From Mesorhizobium sp. INR15 (GTDB lineage: Bacteria; Pseudomonadota; Alphaproteobacteria; Rhizobiales; Rhizobiaceae), in contig NZ_CP045496.1 of assembly GCF_015500075.1 (NCBI RefSeq), forward strand, positions 2,366,001-2,430,000: a stretch of DNA of 64,000 nt. Direction: 5' to 3'. This document shows, in pieces, positions 33,282-42,215 of this stretch. The notes below the pieces were generated by a model, which was given only the letters and a program-made list of their open reading frames with translations, ran no database searches and had not been told where the DNA came from. Made by a program: the position numbers and the translations under genes. Each line of letters opens with the position of its first letter. The first letter of the stretch is position 1.

Positions 33282-34427
33282 TCAGACGTCTGAGATGACC
33301 TGTCCGTTGGACAGGATGTGAACCTTGTAGCCGGCGAAGATCTTCTGCGCCTCGCCGGCGGCGTAAAGGGCCTGGTAGGCCTCGTGCGGGATCAGTGCGT
33401 GGTTTTCGTAGCTCGACACGCCCTGGCGCGCGGCTTCCAGATCGTCGGTGTTGATGAAGAATTCCTGCGTCGTCTTCTCGCTTGAGAACAGACCCTTGCG
33501 GCCAGGCTTCTCGCCCTTGGAATAGACTTCCTGGATGGTCCAGGTCAGCAGCCAGGCGTTTTCGGGCTTGCGTACCTTGGCTAGAACCTCGGTCACCGTC
33601 GAATTGTTGTCGGTGATGCCGGCCGAATAGAAAGGACCGAGCACCACGCGGCGCAATTGCTTGGGGTGAAGCGGCTCGAAATCCTTGTCGAGGTTGACGG
33701 CGATCGTCGCCGGCGACAGCGTGTAGGCGGAATTCTTCTCGGTGAAATCGTCGAAACGATGCGCAAGCTCGGGGTTGAGCAGGCCATCGACCGGCAGCGG
33801 GATGTCGATCTTTTCATTGAGCTTGCCGTCTCGGTCGACCAGTTGCCGGATCATGCTTTCGGATGAATCCTCCACCGTCGCCATATAGACCAGCGGCAGG
33901 TTGGCGCTGCCGTCGAATGTGGCCCAGTGGACGAGGTAGTAAGGCCGCGCCGTTTTCGGGTTGACCGAGACATTCGCCGTCTGCGCCAGCGTGAACGGAC
34001 CGAACGTCGCCTCGCTCTTCACATCCTCAAGATACAGCCGCTCGGCCATCGATTTCTGCAGCGCCTCGGGGAATTCCTTGTGACGCAGGATGAAGTCGGC
34101 CATTTCCTCGCGCAACTCGCCGGCCTGCGGGATGTTGGCAAGCCGTGCATCGGCCTGGCGGCGGTCGTTCTCCAGCTCAAGCAGGTTCTGGAAGACGGGA
34201 AAGCCGCTTTCGGCGCGCGAAATCCGAAACGTGTCCATGAAGCCCAGCCGGTTGCGCCAGCAGGAAAACGACTTGTCGAGCCGGGCGATGTATTCGGCGA
34301 CGATCTTGGCGACGATGCCATGCCTGTAAAGCGGCGAGCGATCGTCGCGCATGAACACTTCAAGGCCGCTTAGCGCGGCCGTGATGGCGGAGAAATACCG
34401 TGCCGCCGCTTCGTTTTCGGGGGTCAT
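33282..34427 (-). CDS. conserved protein of the AAA operon, function unknown
   Basis: 381 residues, soluble, with a helical N-terminal half (AAARYFSAITAALSGLEVFM; LELENDRRQADARLANIP) and a mixed alpha/beta C-terminal half. I recognise no named family with confidence; DUF6384-like is a guess. It lies 24 nt upstream of the AAA gene and 31 nt after the coiled-coil gene. Strict co-orientation and short gaps show it belongs to the same complex or pathway. Confidence 0.75.
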   Translation of the reverse strand: MTPENEAAARYFSAITAALSGLEVFMRDDRSPLYRHGIVAKIVAEYIARLDKSFSCWRNRLGFMDTFRISRAESGFPVFQNLLELENDRRQADARLANIPQAGELREEMADFILRHKEFPEALQKSMAERLYLEDVKSEATFGPFTLAQTANVSVNPKTARPYYLVHWATFDGSANLPLVYMATVEDSSESMIRQLVDRDGKLNEKIDIPLPVDGLLNPELAHRFDDFTEKNSAYTLSPATIAVNLDKDFEPLHPKQLRRVVLGPFYSAGITDNNSTVTEVLAKVRKPENAWLLTWTIQEVYSKGEKPGRKGLFSSEKTTQEFFINTDDLEAARQGVSSYENHALIPHEAYQALYAAGEAQKIFAGYKVHILSNGQVISDV

Positions 34428-34458
34428 GCCTGTGCGCTCGCGGGCAGTCGTATCACCC

Positions 34459-35547
34459 CTACGACTGCACGTAGTTCGCCGCGTTGTGCTTCTTCAGCAC
34501 CTCATCGAAGCGGCGGGCAAAGGCGTCGTCGGCCAGCTTCTTGCGGCGCTGGATGTCGGCGCTGGCGACCATGTTCTTCTCATGCATCTCGAGCAGGTCG
34601 CCGATATGCTTCTGCGAAGCCGCGCCGATGCCGGCCATGGTTTCCTCGGCGGTGTTGTCGACCTGGCTGCCCAGCGTGTTGATCTTGTGGGCGACATCCT
34701 GCTGCGCCGCGGTCTTCAACGAATCTTCCAAGGCCTTGTAGAGCACGATGCGCTGCTCGGTATCGATGGTCAGCTTGTTGATCAGCGTCGATTGCGCGGC
34801 GATCTGGTTGTTGAGTGAATCGACGAACGTCTGGAACATCGAGGTGTAGCGCTCGAGCGTCTGGCTCTCGGCCAGCAATTCCTGCTCTTTTGCCTGCTTC
34901 TCGTTGTATTCGGTGGCGAGCTTGGAGCGCTCGCCTTCGAGCTGCGTGCGGTCCTTCTGGCTGGTCGAGGCCGCGATCCTGTTCTCGATATCGAGCAGCA
35001 TCGGGTTGAGTTCCTCGATGCGTTTCTGCACGCCTTCAAGATTGGTCATGGTTGTCTTGCGGCGCTCGATCACCTGCGACAGGCTGGCCTCCGAGGTCTT
35101 GTAACGTTGGTCGAGGACCTCTTTCTGCGCCTTCAGGATGCCGACGATGGTGTCGGACTTTGCCAGAAGTTCCTGCAGATTGCCGGCCAGCGACATGTTG
35201 CGGACACGGTCGGTGCGCATGCGCTGTTTGCTCTGGCTGGAGAAGACGCCGATGAATTTTTCCCAGCCGGTGTAGTTCTTCATGCTTTCGAACTCGGCGC
35301 CGAAGACGTTGGTGGCGTCCTCAAGCCCGATGATCAGGTCGGCGATGTTGCCTTCCATGACCTTCTGCTGCTTCAGCACATCCTCGATGCGGGCATTCTC
35401 GATGTCGAAATTGGCGTCGCCGATCTTCTTGTCGGCGGTGGCGAGCGTATCGAGCACGGTGCCGGACTGCTCTATCTTGGAGCGCATGTCCTGCACGACC
35501 TGCTTGGTCTTGGCAATTTCGGCATCGAAATTCTGCAATGTCGCCAT
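34459..35547 (-). CDS. long coiled-coil protein of the AAA operon (possibly TelA-like)
   Basis: 362 residues dominated by heptad-rich helices with few prolines, for example the segments around KTKQVVQDMRSKIEQSG and KLATEYNEKQAKEQELLAESQ. The general pattern and the C-terminal helices recall TelA/KlaA toxic-anion-resistance proteins, but the diagnostic TelA segments are not evident, so the link is weak. GGGAGG lies 6 nt upstream of the ATG at 35547, which is chosen over 35571. It is the first gene of the five-gene operon. Confidence 0.72.
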   Translation of the reverse strand: MATLQNFDAEIAKTKQVVQDMRSKIEQSGTVLDTLATADKKIGDANFDIENARIEDVLKQQKVMEGNIADLIIGLEDATNVFGAEFESMKNYTGWEKFIGVFSSQSKQRMRTDRVRNMSLAGNLQELLAKSDTIVGILKAQKEVLDQRYKTSEASLSQVIERRKTTMTNLEGVQKRIEELNPMLLDIENRIAASTSQKDRTQLEGERSKLATEYNEKQAKEQELLAESQTLERYTSMFQTFVDSLNNQIAAQSTLINKLTIDTEQRIVLYKALEDSLKTAAQQDVAHKINTLGSQVDNTAEETMAGIGAASQKHIGDLLEMHEKNMVASADIQRRKKLADDAFARRFDEVLKKHNAANYVQS

Positions 35548-35869
35548 TGGGGCCTCCCGCTTCGGCATCACGTCGCTGGTCGCGAACAGCGGCGAATATA
35601 TGTGGGGTATCAGGGGATTGAAAGACGCAAGACAAGACCCGCGCCGAAAACAAAAGAATTGGTTGTGGTCTTGAAAGCCAATGAAGGCGTGGTCATGGCG
35701 TGATTAGCGCGCCCGTCAGCCGAGTCTTACCTGCGATTGGACTTCCGCGAAGCTGGCTTTACAACGGGGCGCTCATCGCCGATGGCGTCGAATGCCTCGA
35801 AATTTGGCAAAGCATTGAAACAGCTCCGGCGTGCCGAGGATGCGAATGTCCGTCGCTATGGTGATTGGC
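35548..35869. other. 322-nt intergenic region upstream of the AAA operon
   Basis: Between the AAA operon start and the stop of the cytochrome c gene. It must hold the operon promoter on the minus strand, but I see no convincing -35/-10 pair. A short minus-strand open stretch encoding ERPVVKPASRKSNRR could be a decayed gene end; this is weak. Confidence 0.4.
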
Positions 35870-36259
35870 TCAGGGCTTGGGATCGGCCTTCAGATAGGCG
35901 ATGACATTGGCGATGTCGTCATCGTTGCTCAGGCCGGCAAAGGCCATCTTGTTGCCGGGAACTTTCAGCTTGGGTGCCTTGAGATATTCAGCAAGGTTGG
36001 CTTCATCCCAGATCAATCCGGCGGCGCCGGCGCTTTTCATCGCTTCTGAATAATGGCCAAGGAAGCTCTCTGCGGAGCCTGCGGTCCGGCCAACGACGCC
36101 CATCAGGTGCGGGCCGACCTTGTCGCGGTCGGTGGCTGCTTCATGGCAGGCGATGCAGCGGTTGAAGACCTTCTTGCCCAGCGCCGGGTCGCCACCCGCG
36201 TGAGCGGCAACCATGCTGCCAAGAAGGATGACACCGGCGGACGAAGCGGCTCGAAACAT
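35870..36259 (-). CDS. class I c-type cytochrome (cytochrome c2/c550-like)
   Basis: 129 residues. A signal peptide ends at AHAGG; the heme site is CIACH near residue 35, with the axial Met in VPGNKMAFAG near 105. The soluble periplasmic carrier size and the single heme fit cytochrome c2, which shuttles electrons from the bc1 complex to an oxidase. CAGGGG precedes the ATG at 36259. It stands alone, and which oxidase it serves is unknown. Confidence 0.92.
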   Translation of the reverse strand: MFRAASSAGVILLGSMVAAHAGGDPALGKKVFNRCIACHEAATDRDKVGPHLMGVVGRTAGSAESFLGHYSEAMKSAGAAGLIWDEANLAEYLKAPKLKVPGNKMAFAGLSNDDDIANVIAYLKADPKP

Positions 36260-36379
36260 GGCTGACCCCTGCCGAGTTCTGGCTGGAACGAGATGACGCA
36301 AAATAGACGTCAGGCCTTAACAAACGCTGCATCGTGGCCGGATTGCGGAAAGCTTGCCAACTCCGATGTTGGTTAGCGA

Positions 36380-37237
36380 TCAGGCATGCTGTGCCAGGTC
36401 ACGACGCAGGAAATCATTCAGCCGCTCAACCGCAGGCGTTGTCGACAGCGGGTTGCGCAAGATGCCAATCTCAAGATCCGGCAGCACGGGCAGCCCTTCA
36501 TTGCCGCCGATGATGCGCAGCGAGGGCGGCACGCTGCGCTGGGCGAGACCGGCCACGGCCAGTCCTGCCTGGACAACCGCGATCAGGCCAAGCAGCGAGG
36601 CGCTGGAATAGGTGCAGCGGTAGGAGCGATCGGCGTCGCCAAGCGCTTGCAGGACATTCATCCTGGCAGCGCAGCCGGGCTCGAACAAGGCAACGGGAAG
36701 CGGGTCGGCCTCCCAGGCGACATGGTTGGGTGAGGCGACCCAGACGAAGCGCTCCAGCCGGATCACGTCGAGGGCTTGCTCCGGCAAGCGGGTGACGATC
36801 GCCAGGTCGAGCCGGCCCTCGGCAAGCGTCTTCACGAGTGCGGTCGATTGTTCGCAGATCAACTCCACCGTCACCAGAGGATGATCCGCGGCGAAGCGCG
36901 ACAGCACGGGTGGCAAAAGGAACGCCGCATAATCGTCCGGAACGCCAAGGCGCACGCTGCCTGTCTCCTTCGGCCGGGTGACGCTCGCCCAGGCCTCATC
37001 CGACAGTTTCAACAGCCGGCGCGCATAGATCAGGAAATCCTCGCCAATGGCATTTGGGGTGACGGTTCTCGGACCCCGCACCAGAAGCTGGTTGCCGACC
37101 ATCTCCTCCAGCCGCTGCATCTGCATGCTGACCGCCGACTGGCTGCGGCCAACCCGAGGCGCGGCATTGGAAAGACTGCCGCTCTCGACGACAGCGACAA
37201 AAGTCTTGAGCAGATTGAGGTCAAGCGGAGCGGCCAT
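36380..37237 (-). CDS. LysR-family transcriptional regulator
   Basis: 285 residues with an N-terminal helix-turn-helix (LKTFVAVVESGSLSNAAPRVGRSQSAVSMQMQRLEEMVG) and a LysR effector domain starting near residue 90. The ATG at 37237 gives the standard MAAPLDLNLL start. It is divergent from a DMT-family transporter with about 100 nt between the two starts, the classic layout for LysR control of an exporter. The inducer is unknown. Confidence 0.9.
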   Translation of the reverse strand: MAAPLDLNLLKTFVAVVESGSLSNAAPRVGRSQSAVSMQMQRLEEMVGNQLLVRGPRTVTPNAIGEDFLIYARRLLKLSDEAWASVTRPKETGSVRLGVPDDYAAFLLPPVLSRFAADHPLVTVELICEQSTALVKTLAEGRLDLAIVTRLPEQALDVIRLERFVWVASPNHVAWEADPLPVALFEPGCAARMNVLQALGDADRSYRCTYSSASLLGLIAVVQAGLAVAGLAQRSVPPSLRIIGGNEGLPVLPDLEIGILRNPLSTTPAVERLNDFLRRDLAQHA

Positions 37238-37338
37238 GATGCTATCAGCATATCGAATAGGTTGCTCCAAATCTATTCGCTTGTTTGAGAGATGCCTTGC
37301 TGACCAGATGGCTTCTGTATCACTGGTGGAACGCCTCC

Positions 37339-38235
37339 ATGGCAGACGCATCGACAGCCCGCTTTCCGGCCGCGAACCTCGCCTTGGCAATGGTGATCGC
37401 CGGCACCGTCGGCGCGTTCGTGACGGAATCCGGCCTGCATCCCGTCGCCGTGGTTTTCTGGCGCTGCGTGTTCGGTGCGGTGTTCCTGGCAATTTGGTGC
37501 CTGCTGCGCGGCTATCTGCCTGACAGGACGCTCTCACTATCCCGGCTTGGCCTTGCAGCGCTGGCCGGTGCCTGCATGGTGCTAAGCTGGACGGCCTTCT
37601 TCGCCGGCTTCGCCATGACGTCGATCGCCACGACGACAATCGTCTATCATGTCCAGCCGTTCTTCGTCGTGCTGATCGGCGTGGTCTTCCTCAAGGAGCG
37701 CATCTCGCCTGATCAGCTTCTATGGATGCTAGGGGCGTTTCTCGGTGTCGTGCTGGCCAGCGGCCTTGTCGCCGCGCATGGTCAGGTCGATGCCAACAGG
37801 GCGCTCGGCATCGCGCTGACGCTGGGCGCAGCCTTGCTCTATGCTGTCGCGACGATCCTCGCCAAGGGCCTCGGCCAGCAACGTGCGGAAATCACCGTGC
37901 TTTGCCAGACGGTGGTGGGCGTTGTCATGCTCGCCCCGTTCGCCGGGATCAGCCAGCCCATCGCGCCGGCATCCTGGGGCTGGCTGATCGGCATCGGCGT
38001 GCTGCACACGGGCATTGCCTACGTGCTGATGAATTCAGCCTATCCGCGCCTGACGACACCGGTAATCGGCGTCATTACCTTCATCTATCCGGTCGTCGCC
38101 ATCATCGTCGACTGGGCAATCTACGCGCATCCGCTTGGGTTGGCGCAGGCCGCAGGCATGGCGCTGATCGCACTGGCCTCGCTCGGTGTCCGGCTTGGCT
38201 GGCGGTTTCCACGAAGGCGGAGCGTAGCGGCGTGA
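37339..38235 (+). CDS. EamA/DMT-family transporter
   Basis: 298 residues with ten hydrophobic segments in two EamA repeats. TSIATTTIVYHVQPFFVVLIGVVFLKERIS closes the first repeat and MNSAYPRLTTPVIGVITFIYPVVAII the second. Such inner-membrane carriers usually export amino acids or small metabolites. The ATG at 37339 is 9 nt after GGTGGA; an in-frame start at 37285 lies within the LysR promoter region. It is likely controlled by the divergent LysR regulator. Confidence 0.88.
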   Translation: MADASTARFPAANLALAMVIAGTVGAFVTESGLHPVAVVFWRCVFGAVFLAIWCLLRGYLPDRTLSLSRLGLAALAGACMVLSWTAFFAGFAMTSIATTTIVYHVQPFFVVLIGVVFLKERISPDQLLWMLGAFLGVVLASGLVAAHGQVDANRALGIALTLGAALLYAVATILAKGLGQQRAEITVLCQTVVGVVMLAPFAGISQPIAPASWGWLIGIGVLHTGIAYVLMNSAYPRLTTPVIGVITFIYPVVAIIVDWAIYAHPLGLAQAAGMALIALASLGVRLGWRFPRRRSVAA

Positions 38236-38241
38236 GCCTGC

Positions 38242-38847
38242 TCAGGTCTTGGCAAAGCCGATGAAGTCTTCGGGCGCGGCGCGGCCCATCTCTTCCTCCC
38301 AGTGGCGGCGGCAGAGCGAGACATAGACGTCCTTGCCGATCGCCACCTGCTCGCCCTGTCTCGCCACCTTGCCGTCGGGACGCACCACCATTGTCGCCTT
38401 GCGGCCGCAGCTGCAGATGGTGCGCACTTCGCGCAGGTCGTCGGCGATGGCCAGCAGCGCGCGCGAGCCGGAAAACAGCTTGCCCTGGAAATCCGTGCGC
38501 AGGCCGTAGCACATGACCGGGATGTTCAGCCGGTCGGCGATGCGTGCAAGCTGCCAGACCTGCTCCTCCTCCAGGAACTGCGCCTCGTCGACGAAAACGC
38601 AATGCACGGCGGTATGCTCGTGATGGTCGGCGACCCGGGCGAACAGGTCATCGCCGTCGCGGAACATCTCGGCTTCGGTCTCCAGGCCAATGCGCGACGA
38701 GATCAGGCCGGTATCGCCCTTGCGGTAGTGGCCGGCGACGAACAGCATCGTCGCCATGCCGCGCTCGCGGTAATTGTACGACGCCTGCAGCAGCATCGTC
38801 GTCTTGCCGGCGTTCATCGTCGCGTAGTGAAAGTACAGTTTGGCCAT
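38242..38847 (-). CDS. tdk: thymidine kinase
   Basis: 201 residues of the type II thymidine kinase. The P-loop is ATMNAGKTTMLLQ at residue 9, and the Mg/catalytic motif is VFVDEAQFL near 87. Structural zinc ligands appear as CSCGRK and, further on, SLCRRHW. It phosphorylates thymidine with ATP in the salvage pathway to dTMP. The gene converges with the DMT transporter, leaving 6 nt between stops, and has its own promoter region shared with choX on the other side. Confidence 0.97.
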   Translation of the reverse strand: MAKLYFHYATMNAGKTTMLLQASYNYRERGMATMLFVAGHYRKGDTGLISSRIGLETEAEMFRDGDDLFARVADHHEHTAVHCVFVDEAQFLEEEQVWQLARIADRLNIPVMCYGLRTDFQGKLFSGSRALLAIADDLREVRTICSCGRKATMVVRPDGKVARQGEQVAIGKDVYVSLCRRHWEEEMGRAAPEDFIGFAKT

Positions 38848-39083
38848 GCCGTTCTTTTAAGCCGACTTGGCCGCGCGCGGGGAGGGGGCGCCAGCGCATT
38901 CCCCAGAAAACCCGCCTTGCGCGACAAAAGCGTCAGCCGTGTCGCTGATTGGCCAGCCCGCGCCGTTGATCGTGATTGCCTTGGTGCTTGAAACCACACC
39001 AGAATGGTGTTTGGCTGACGAAACAAGGCGGGCAGAGAAACCGTAACTTCGCTCCGCTTCGGAATCACAATGGGAGAATACAC

Positions 39084-40019
39084 ATGTCGCGCATGAATTC
39101 CTTCGCCGCGGGCCTCGGCCTGGCGGCTTTGCTTTCGACGACCGCCGCCTTCGCCGGCGATGCAGAAAGCTGCAAGACCGTCCGCCTCTCTGATGTCGGC
39201 TGGACCGATATCCAGGCAACCACCGGGCTTGCATCGGTCCTTCTCACCGCGCTTGGCTACGAGCCGAAAGTCATCCAGCTGTCGGTGCCGGTCACCATGG
39301 CTTCGATGAAGAACAAGGATCTCGACGTGTTCCTCGGCAACTGGATGCCGTCGATGACCAACGACATCAAGGACTACACTGCCGACGGCTCGGTCGAGAC
39401 CATCAGCCAGAACCTCGCCGGTGCAGGTTATGGCATCGTCGTGCCGACCTATGTCGCGGATGCCGGCGTCAAGTCGCTGACGGACCTCGGCAAGTTCAAG
39501 GACAAGTTCAACGGCAAGATCTATGGCATCGAGGCCGGCAATGACGGCAACCGCATCATTCTCGACATGATCAAGAACCCGGCCGACAAGCTCGACGGTT
39601 TCGAACTGGTTGAATCCTCGGAAGCCGGCATGCTGACGCAGGCCGAACAGTCGATGAAGAGCAATGAATGGATCGCCTTCCTCGGCTGGACGCCCCATCC
39701 GGTGATGGGCGCCATGAAGATCACCTATCTCGACGGCATGGGCGACAGCGGCTTCGGTGCGGCCGTCGTCAACACCAATGTGCGCAAGGGCTACACCGCC
39801 GAATGCCCGAATGCCGGCAAGTTCATCGCCAACCTCAAGTTCAATCTGGACATGGAAGGCCAGATGATGGACGCGATCCTGAAGGGCGGCGACGCCAACA
39901 CGGTGGCGACCGACTGGCTGAAGAAAAATCCGGGTGCGGTTGCGCCCTGGATCGCCGGCGTGACCACCTTCGACGGTAAGGATGCCGCGGCAGCCATCAA
40001 GACCGCGCTCGGAAGCTGA
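39084..40019 (+). CDS. choX: choline ABC transporter substrate-binding protein
   Basis: 311 residues. A signal peptide ends at AFAGD. The mature protein is of the OpuAC/ProX type with aromatic residues (GWTDIQ, GNWMPSM, GWTPHPV) that form the cation-binding box for choline. It is the first gene of choXWV, the high-affinity choline importer of rhizobia feeding glycine-betaine formation and catabolism. GGGAGA precedes the ATG at 39084. An inverted repeat ACACCA-GAA-TGGTGT (38996-39010) in the 236-nt leader may be an operator. A terminator-like hairpin lies between choX and choW. Confidence 0.95.
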   Translation: MSRMNSFAAGLGLAALLSTTAAFAGDAESCKTVRLSDVGWTDIQATTGLASVLLTALGYEPKVIQLSVPVTMASMKNKDLDVFLGNWMPSMTNDIKDYTADGSVETISQNLAGAGYGIVVPTYVADAGVKSLTDLGKFKDKFNGKIYGIEAGNDGNRIILDMIKNPADKLDGFELVESSEAGMLTQAEQSMKSNEWIAFLGWTPHPVMGAMKITYLDGMGDSGFGAAVVNTNVRKGYTAECPNAGKFIANLKFNLDMEGQMMDAILKGGDANTVATDWLKKNPGAVAPWIAGVTTFDGKDAAAAIKTALGS

Positions 40020-40049
40020 GCCGACTGCGATTTCGGCCTGGCCGAAATT

Positions 40050-40083
40050 AAAGGGCAGCCATTTAGAAAAGGCTGCCCTTTTT
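40050..40083 (+). terminator. hairpin with T-run between choX and choW
   Basis: AAAGGGCAGCC and GGCTGCCCTTT form an 11-bp stem with a 10-nt loop ending in five T. Sitting inside the operon, it should partly stop transcription and give more binding protein than permease and ATPase. Confidence 0.8.
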
Positions 40084-40161
40084 CATATCCTGTGACAAGA
40101 TGACGTTGCGACAGTATCGGGCCGAGAGCGGGCGGCGGCGGTAGGGTAGGAGAGGGGCGAG

Positions 40162-41016
40162 ATGGATCCGATTTCGAAATTCCTGGTCAGCTACAAGATT
40201 CCGGTCGGCGCCTGGGGAAAGGCCTTCTTCGGCTTCCTCACCGACAATTTCGACACGGTGTTCAGGGCCTTTTCCAACGGCCTCAACTTCCTGCTCGATG
40301 GGTTGGTCGATCTTCTGCTGATGGTGCCGCCAGTGCTTCTGGCGCTGGTCATCGCGGTTATCGCCTGGCTGCTGCAGCGCTCGCGGCCACTCGCGATCGG
40401 CGTCTTTCTCGGCCTGATCTTCATCATCAACCAGAACCTCTGGAAACAGACGGTACAGACCCTGGTGCTGGTCGTGGCGGCGGCGGCGATGGCGATGGCC
40501 ATCGGTGTGCCGCTCGGTATCTGGGCCGCGCACAAGCCGAAGGTCTATCGCGTCATGCTGCCGGTGCTCGACCTGATGCAGACGCTGCCGACCTTCGTCT
40601 ACCTGATCCCGGTGCTGACCCTGTTCGGCCTCGGCAACGCACCCGGTCTGATCGTCACAATCATCTTCGTCATCCCGACCGCTGTCCGGCTCACCCATCT
40701 CGGGGTCGTCTCGGTTCCGAAATCGATCGTCGAGGCCGGCGAGGCGTTCGGCGCCACGAAGAGCCAGCTGTTGTGGAAAGTGGAGTTGCCCTCCGCGCTG
40801 CCGACCATCATGGCAGGCCTTACGCAGTCGATCATGCTGTCGCTGTCTATGGTGGTGTTCGCGGCGCTGATTGGTGCCGGCGGCCTTGGTACCGAGATCA
40901 ACCGTGCGCTCGGTTCGCGCCGGATCGACCTCGGGCTTGAGGCCGGCCTCGCCATCGTCGTGCTCGCCATCGTACTCGACCGCATGACCCGCATCGCCGT
41001 TGGAGGCAAGAAATGA
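40162..41016 (+). CDS. choW: choline ABC transporter permease
   Basis: 284 residues with about six membrane helices. It carries the permease EAA loop as EAGEAFGATKSQLLWKVELPSALP near residue 190, which docks to the ATPase. This is the ProW/OpuAB family. GGAGAGG precedes the ATG. The 3' end overlaps choV by 4 nt (ATGA), so the two are translationally coupled. Confidence 0.95.
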   Translation: MDPISKFLVSYKIPVGAWGKAFFGFLTDNFDTVFRAFSNGLNFLLDGLVDLLLMVPPVLLALVIAVIAWLLQRSRPLAIGVFLGLIFIINQNLWKQTVQTLVLVVAAAAMAMAIGVPLGIWAAHKPKVYRVMLPVLDLMQTLPTFVYLIPVLTLFGLGNAPGLIVTIIFVIPTAVRLTHLGVVSVPKSIVEAGEAFGATKSQLLWKVELPSALPTIMAGLTQSIMLSLSMVVFAALIGAGGLGTEINRALGSRRIDLGLEAGLAIVVLAIVLDRMTRIAVGGKK

Positions 41017-42194
41017 CCGTCGCCGTCGATTTCAGAAATGTCGATATCGTCTTCGGCGCCGACCAGGCCGGCTCGCTGGCGATGATCGACGCCGGCGCGA
41101 CCCGCGCGGAAATCCTCGAGAAAACCGGCAATGTTCTGGGCTGCGCCGGTGCCAGCCTGACCGTGCACGAGGGCGAAATTTCCGTCCTGATGGGCCTGTC
41201 CGGTTCGGGCAAGTCGACTCTGCTGCGGGCGGTGAACCGGCTGAACGTGGTGTCGCGCGGCCAGGTGCTGGTCAAGGATGGCGACAATACCGTCGATGTC
41301 GTCACCTGCGACCAGGCGACCTTGCGGCGGTTGCGCCAGAAGCAAGTGGCGATGGTGTTCCAGCAGTTCGGCCTGTTGCCGTGGCGCACGGTGGAGGAAA
41401 ATGTCGGCCTCGGCCTCGAGCTGGCCGGCGTGCCGGATGCCGAGCGCAAGGAACGCGTGCAGCGCCAGCTCAAGCTGGTCAATCTCGACCAGTGGGCGAA
41501 CAAATACGCCCATGAGCTTTCGGGCGGCATGCAACAGCGTGTCGGCCTCGCCCGTGCCTTCGCCACCGAGGCGCCGATCCTTTTGATGGACGAGCCCTTC
41601 TCAGCGCTCGATCCGCTGATCCGCACCAAGCTGCAGGACGAATTGCTGCAGCTGCAGGCGGAGCTGAAGAAGACCATTATCTTCGTCAGCCACGATCTGG
41701 AAGAAGCGCTGAAGATCGGCAGCCATATCACCATCATGGAAGGCGGGCGCATCGTACAGACCGGCGCGCCGGAAGACATCGTGCTGCGCCCCGCCAACGA
41801 CTATGTCCGCGACTTCATCGCCAATGTGAACCCGCTCTCGGTGCTGACCGCCTGGAATGTGATGCGCGACAGCCGCGACCTTGAGCATGGCGACAATGGC
41901 TGGGTGTGGCTCGACCGGCGCAAGACGACGCGCTTCAAGATCGACGAACATGGCCTGGTGGCGGCGGCCGAACGCGACGGCAAGCCGGCGGTGTGGGTGT
42001 CCTGCGCCGATGTCGAGGGCCAGTCGGAGGAGGCGGCACAAGTATTCTGGGCCAATCCCGGCACCTCGCTGAAAACCGTCATGCTGGCCATGCATCGTTC
42101 GCAGACGGCACCGGTCGCGCTCTTCGACGACCAGTCGCGCTTCGTCGGTGCCATCGGCATCCGCGACGTGCTGAGCGCGGTTTTGAGAAGGTAG
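41013..42194 (+). CDS. choV: choline ABC transporter ATP-binding protein
   Basis: 393 residues. Walker A is GLSGSGKSTLL near residue 65, the signature is LSGGMQQRVGLARA near 170, and Walker B is ILLMDEPFSALD. A C-terminal extension of some 110 residues resembles a degenerate CBS-type regulatory part of ProV/OpuAA proteins. It drives choline uptake with ChoX and ChoW. Confidence 0.95.
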   Translation: MTVAVDFRNVDIVFGADQAGSLAMIDAGATRAEILEKTGNVLGCAGASLTVHEGEISVLMGLSGSGKSTLLRAVNRLNVVSRGQVLVKDGDNTVDVVTCDQATLRRLRQKQVAMVFQQFGLLPWRTVEENVGLGLELAGVPDAERKERVQRQLKLVNLDQWANKYAHELSGGMQQRVGLARAFATEAPILLMDEPFSALDPLIRTKLQDELLQLQAELKKTIIFVSHDLEEALKIGSHITIMEGGRIVQTGAPEDIVLRPANDYVRDFIANVNPLSVLTAWNVMRDSRDLEHGDNGWVWLDRRKTTRFKIDEHGLVAAAERDGKPAVWVSCADVEGQSEEAAQVFWANPGTSLKTVMLAMHRSQTAPVALFDDQSRFVGAIGIRDVLSAVLRR

Positions 42195-42215
42195 AGTTCA
42201 GCCGACCGCCCTATT

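Noticed and set aside
35640..35860. Possible pseudogene fragment on the minus strand
   Set aside because: Only a short open stretch with no family match; the evidence is too weak to call.
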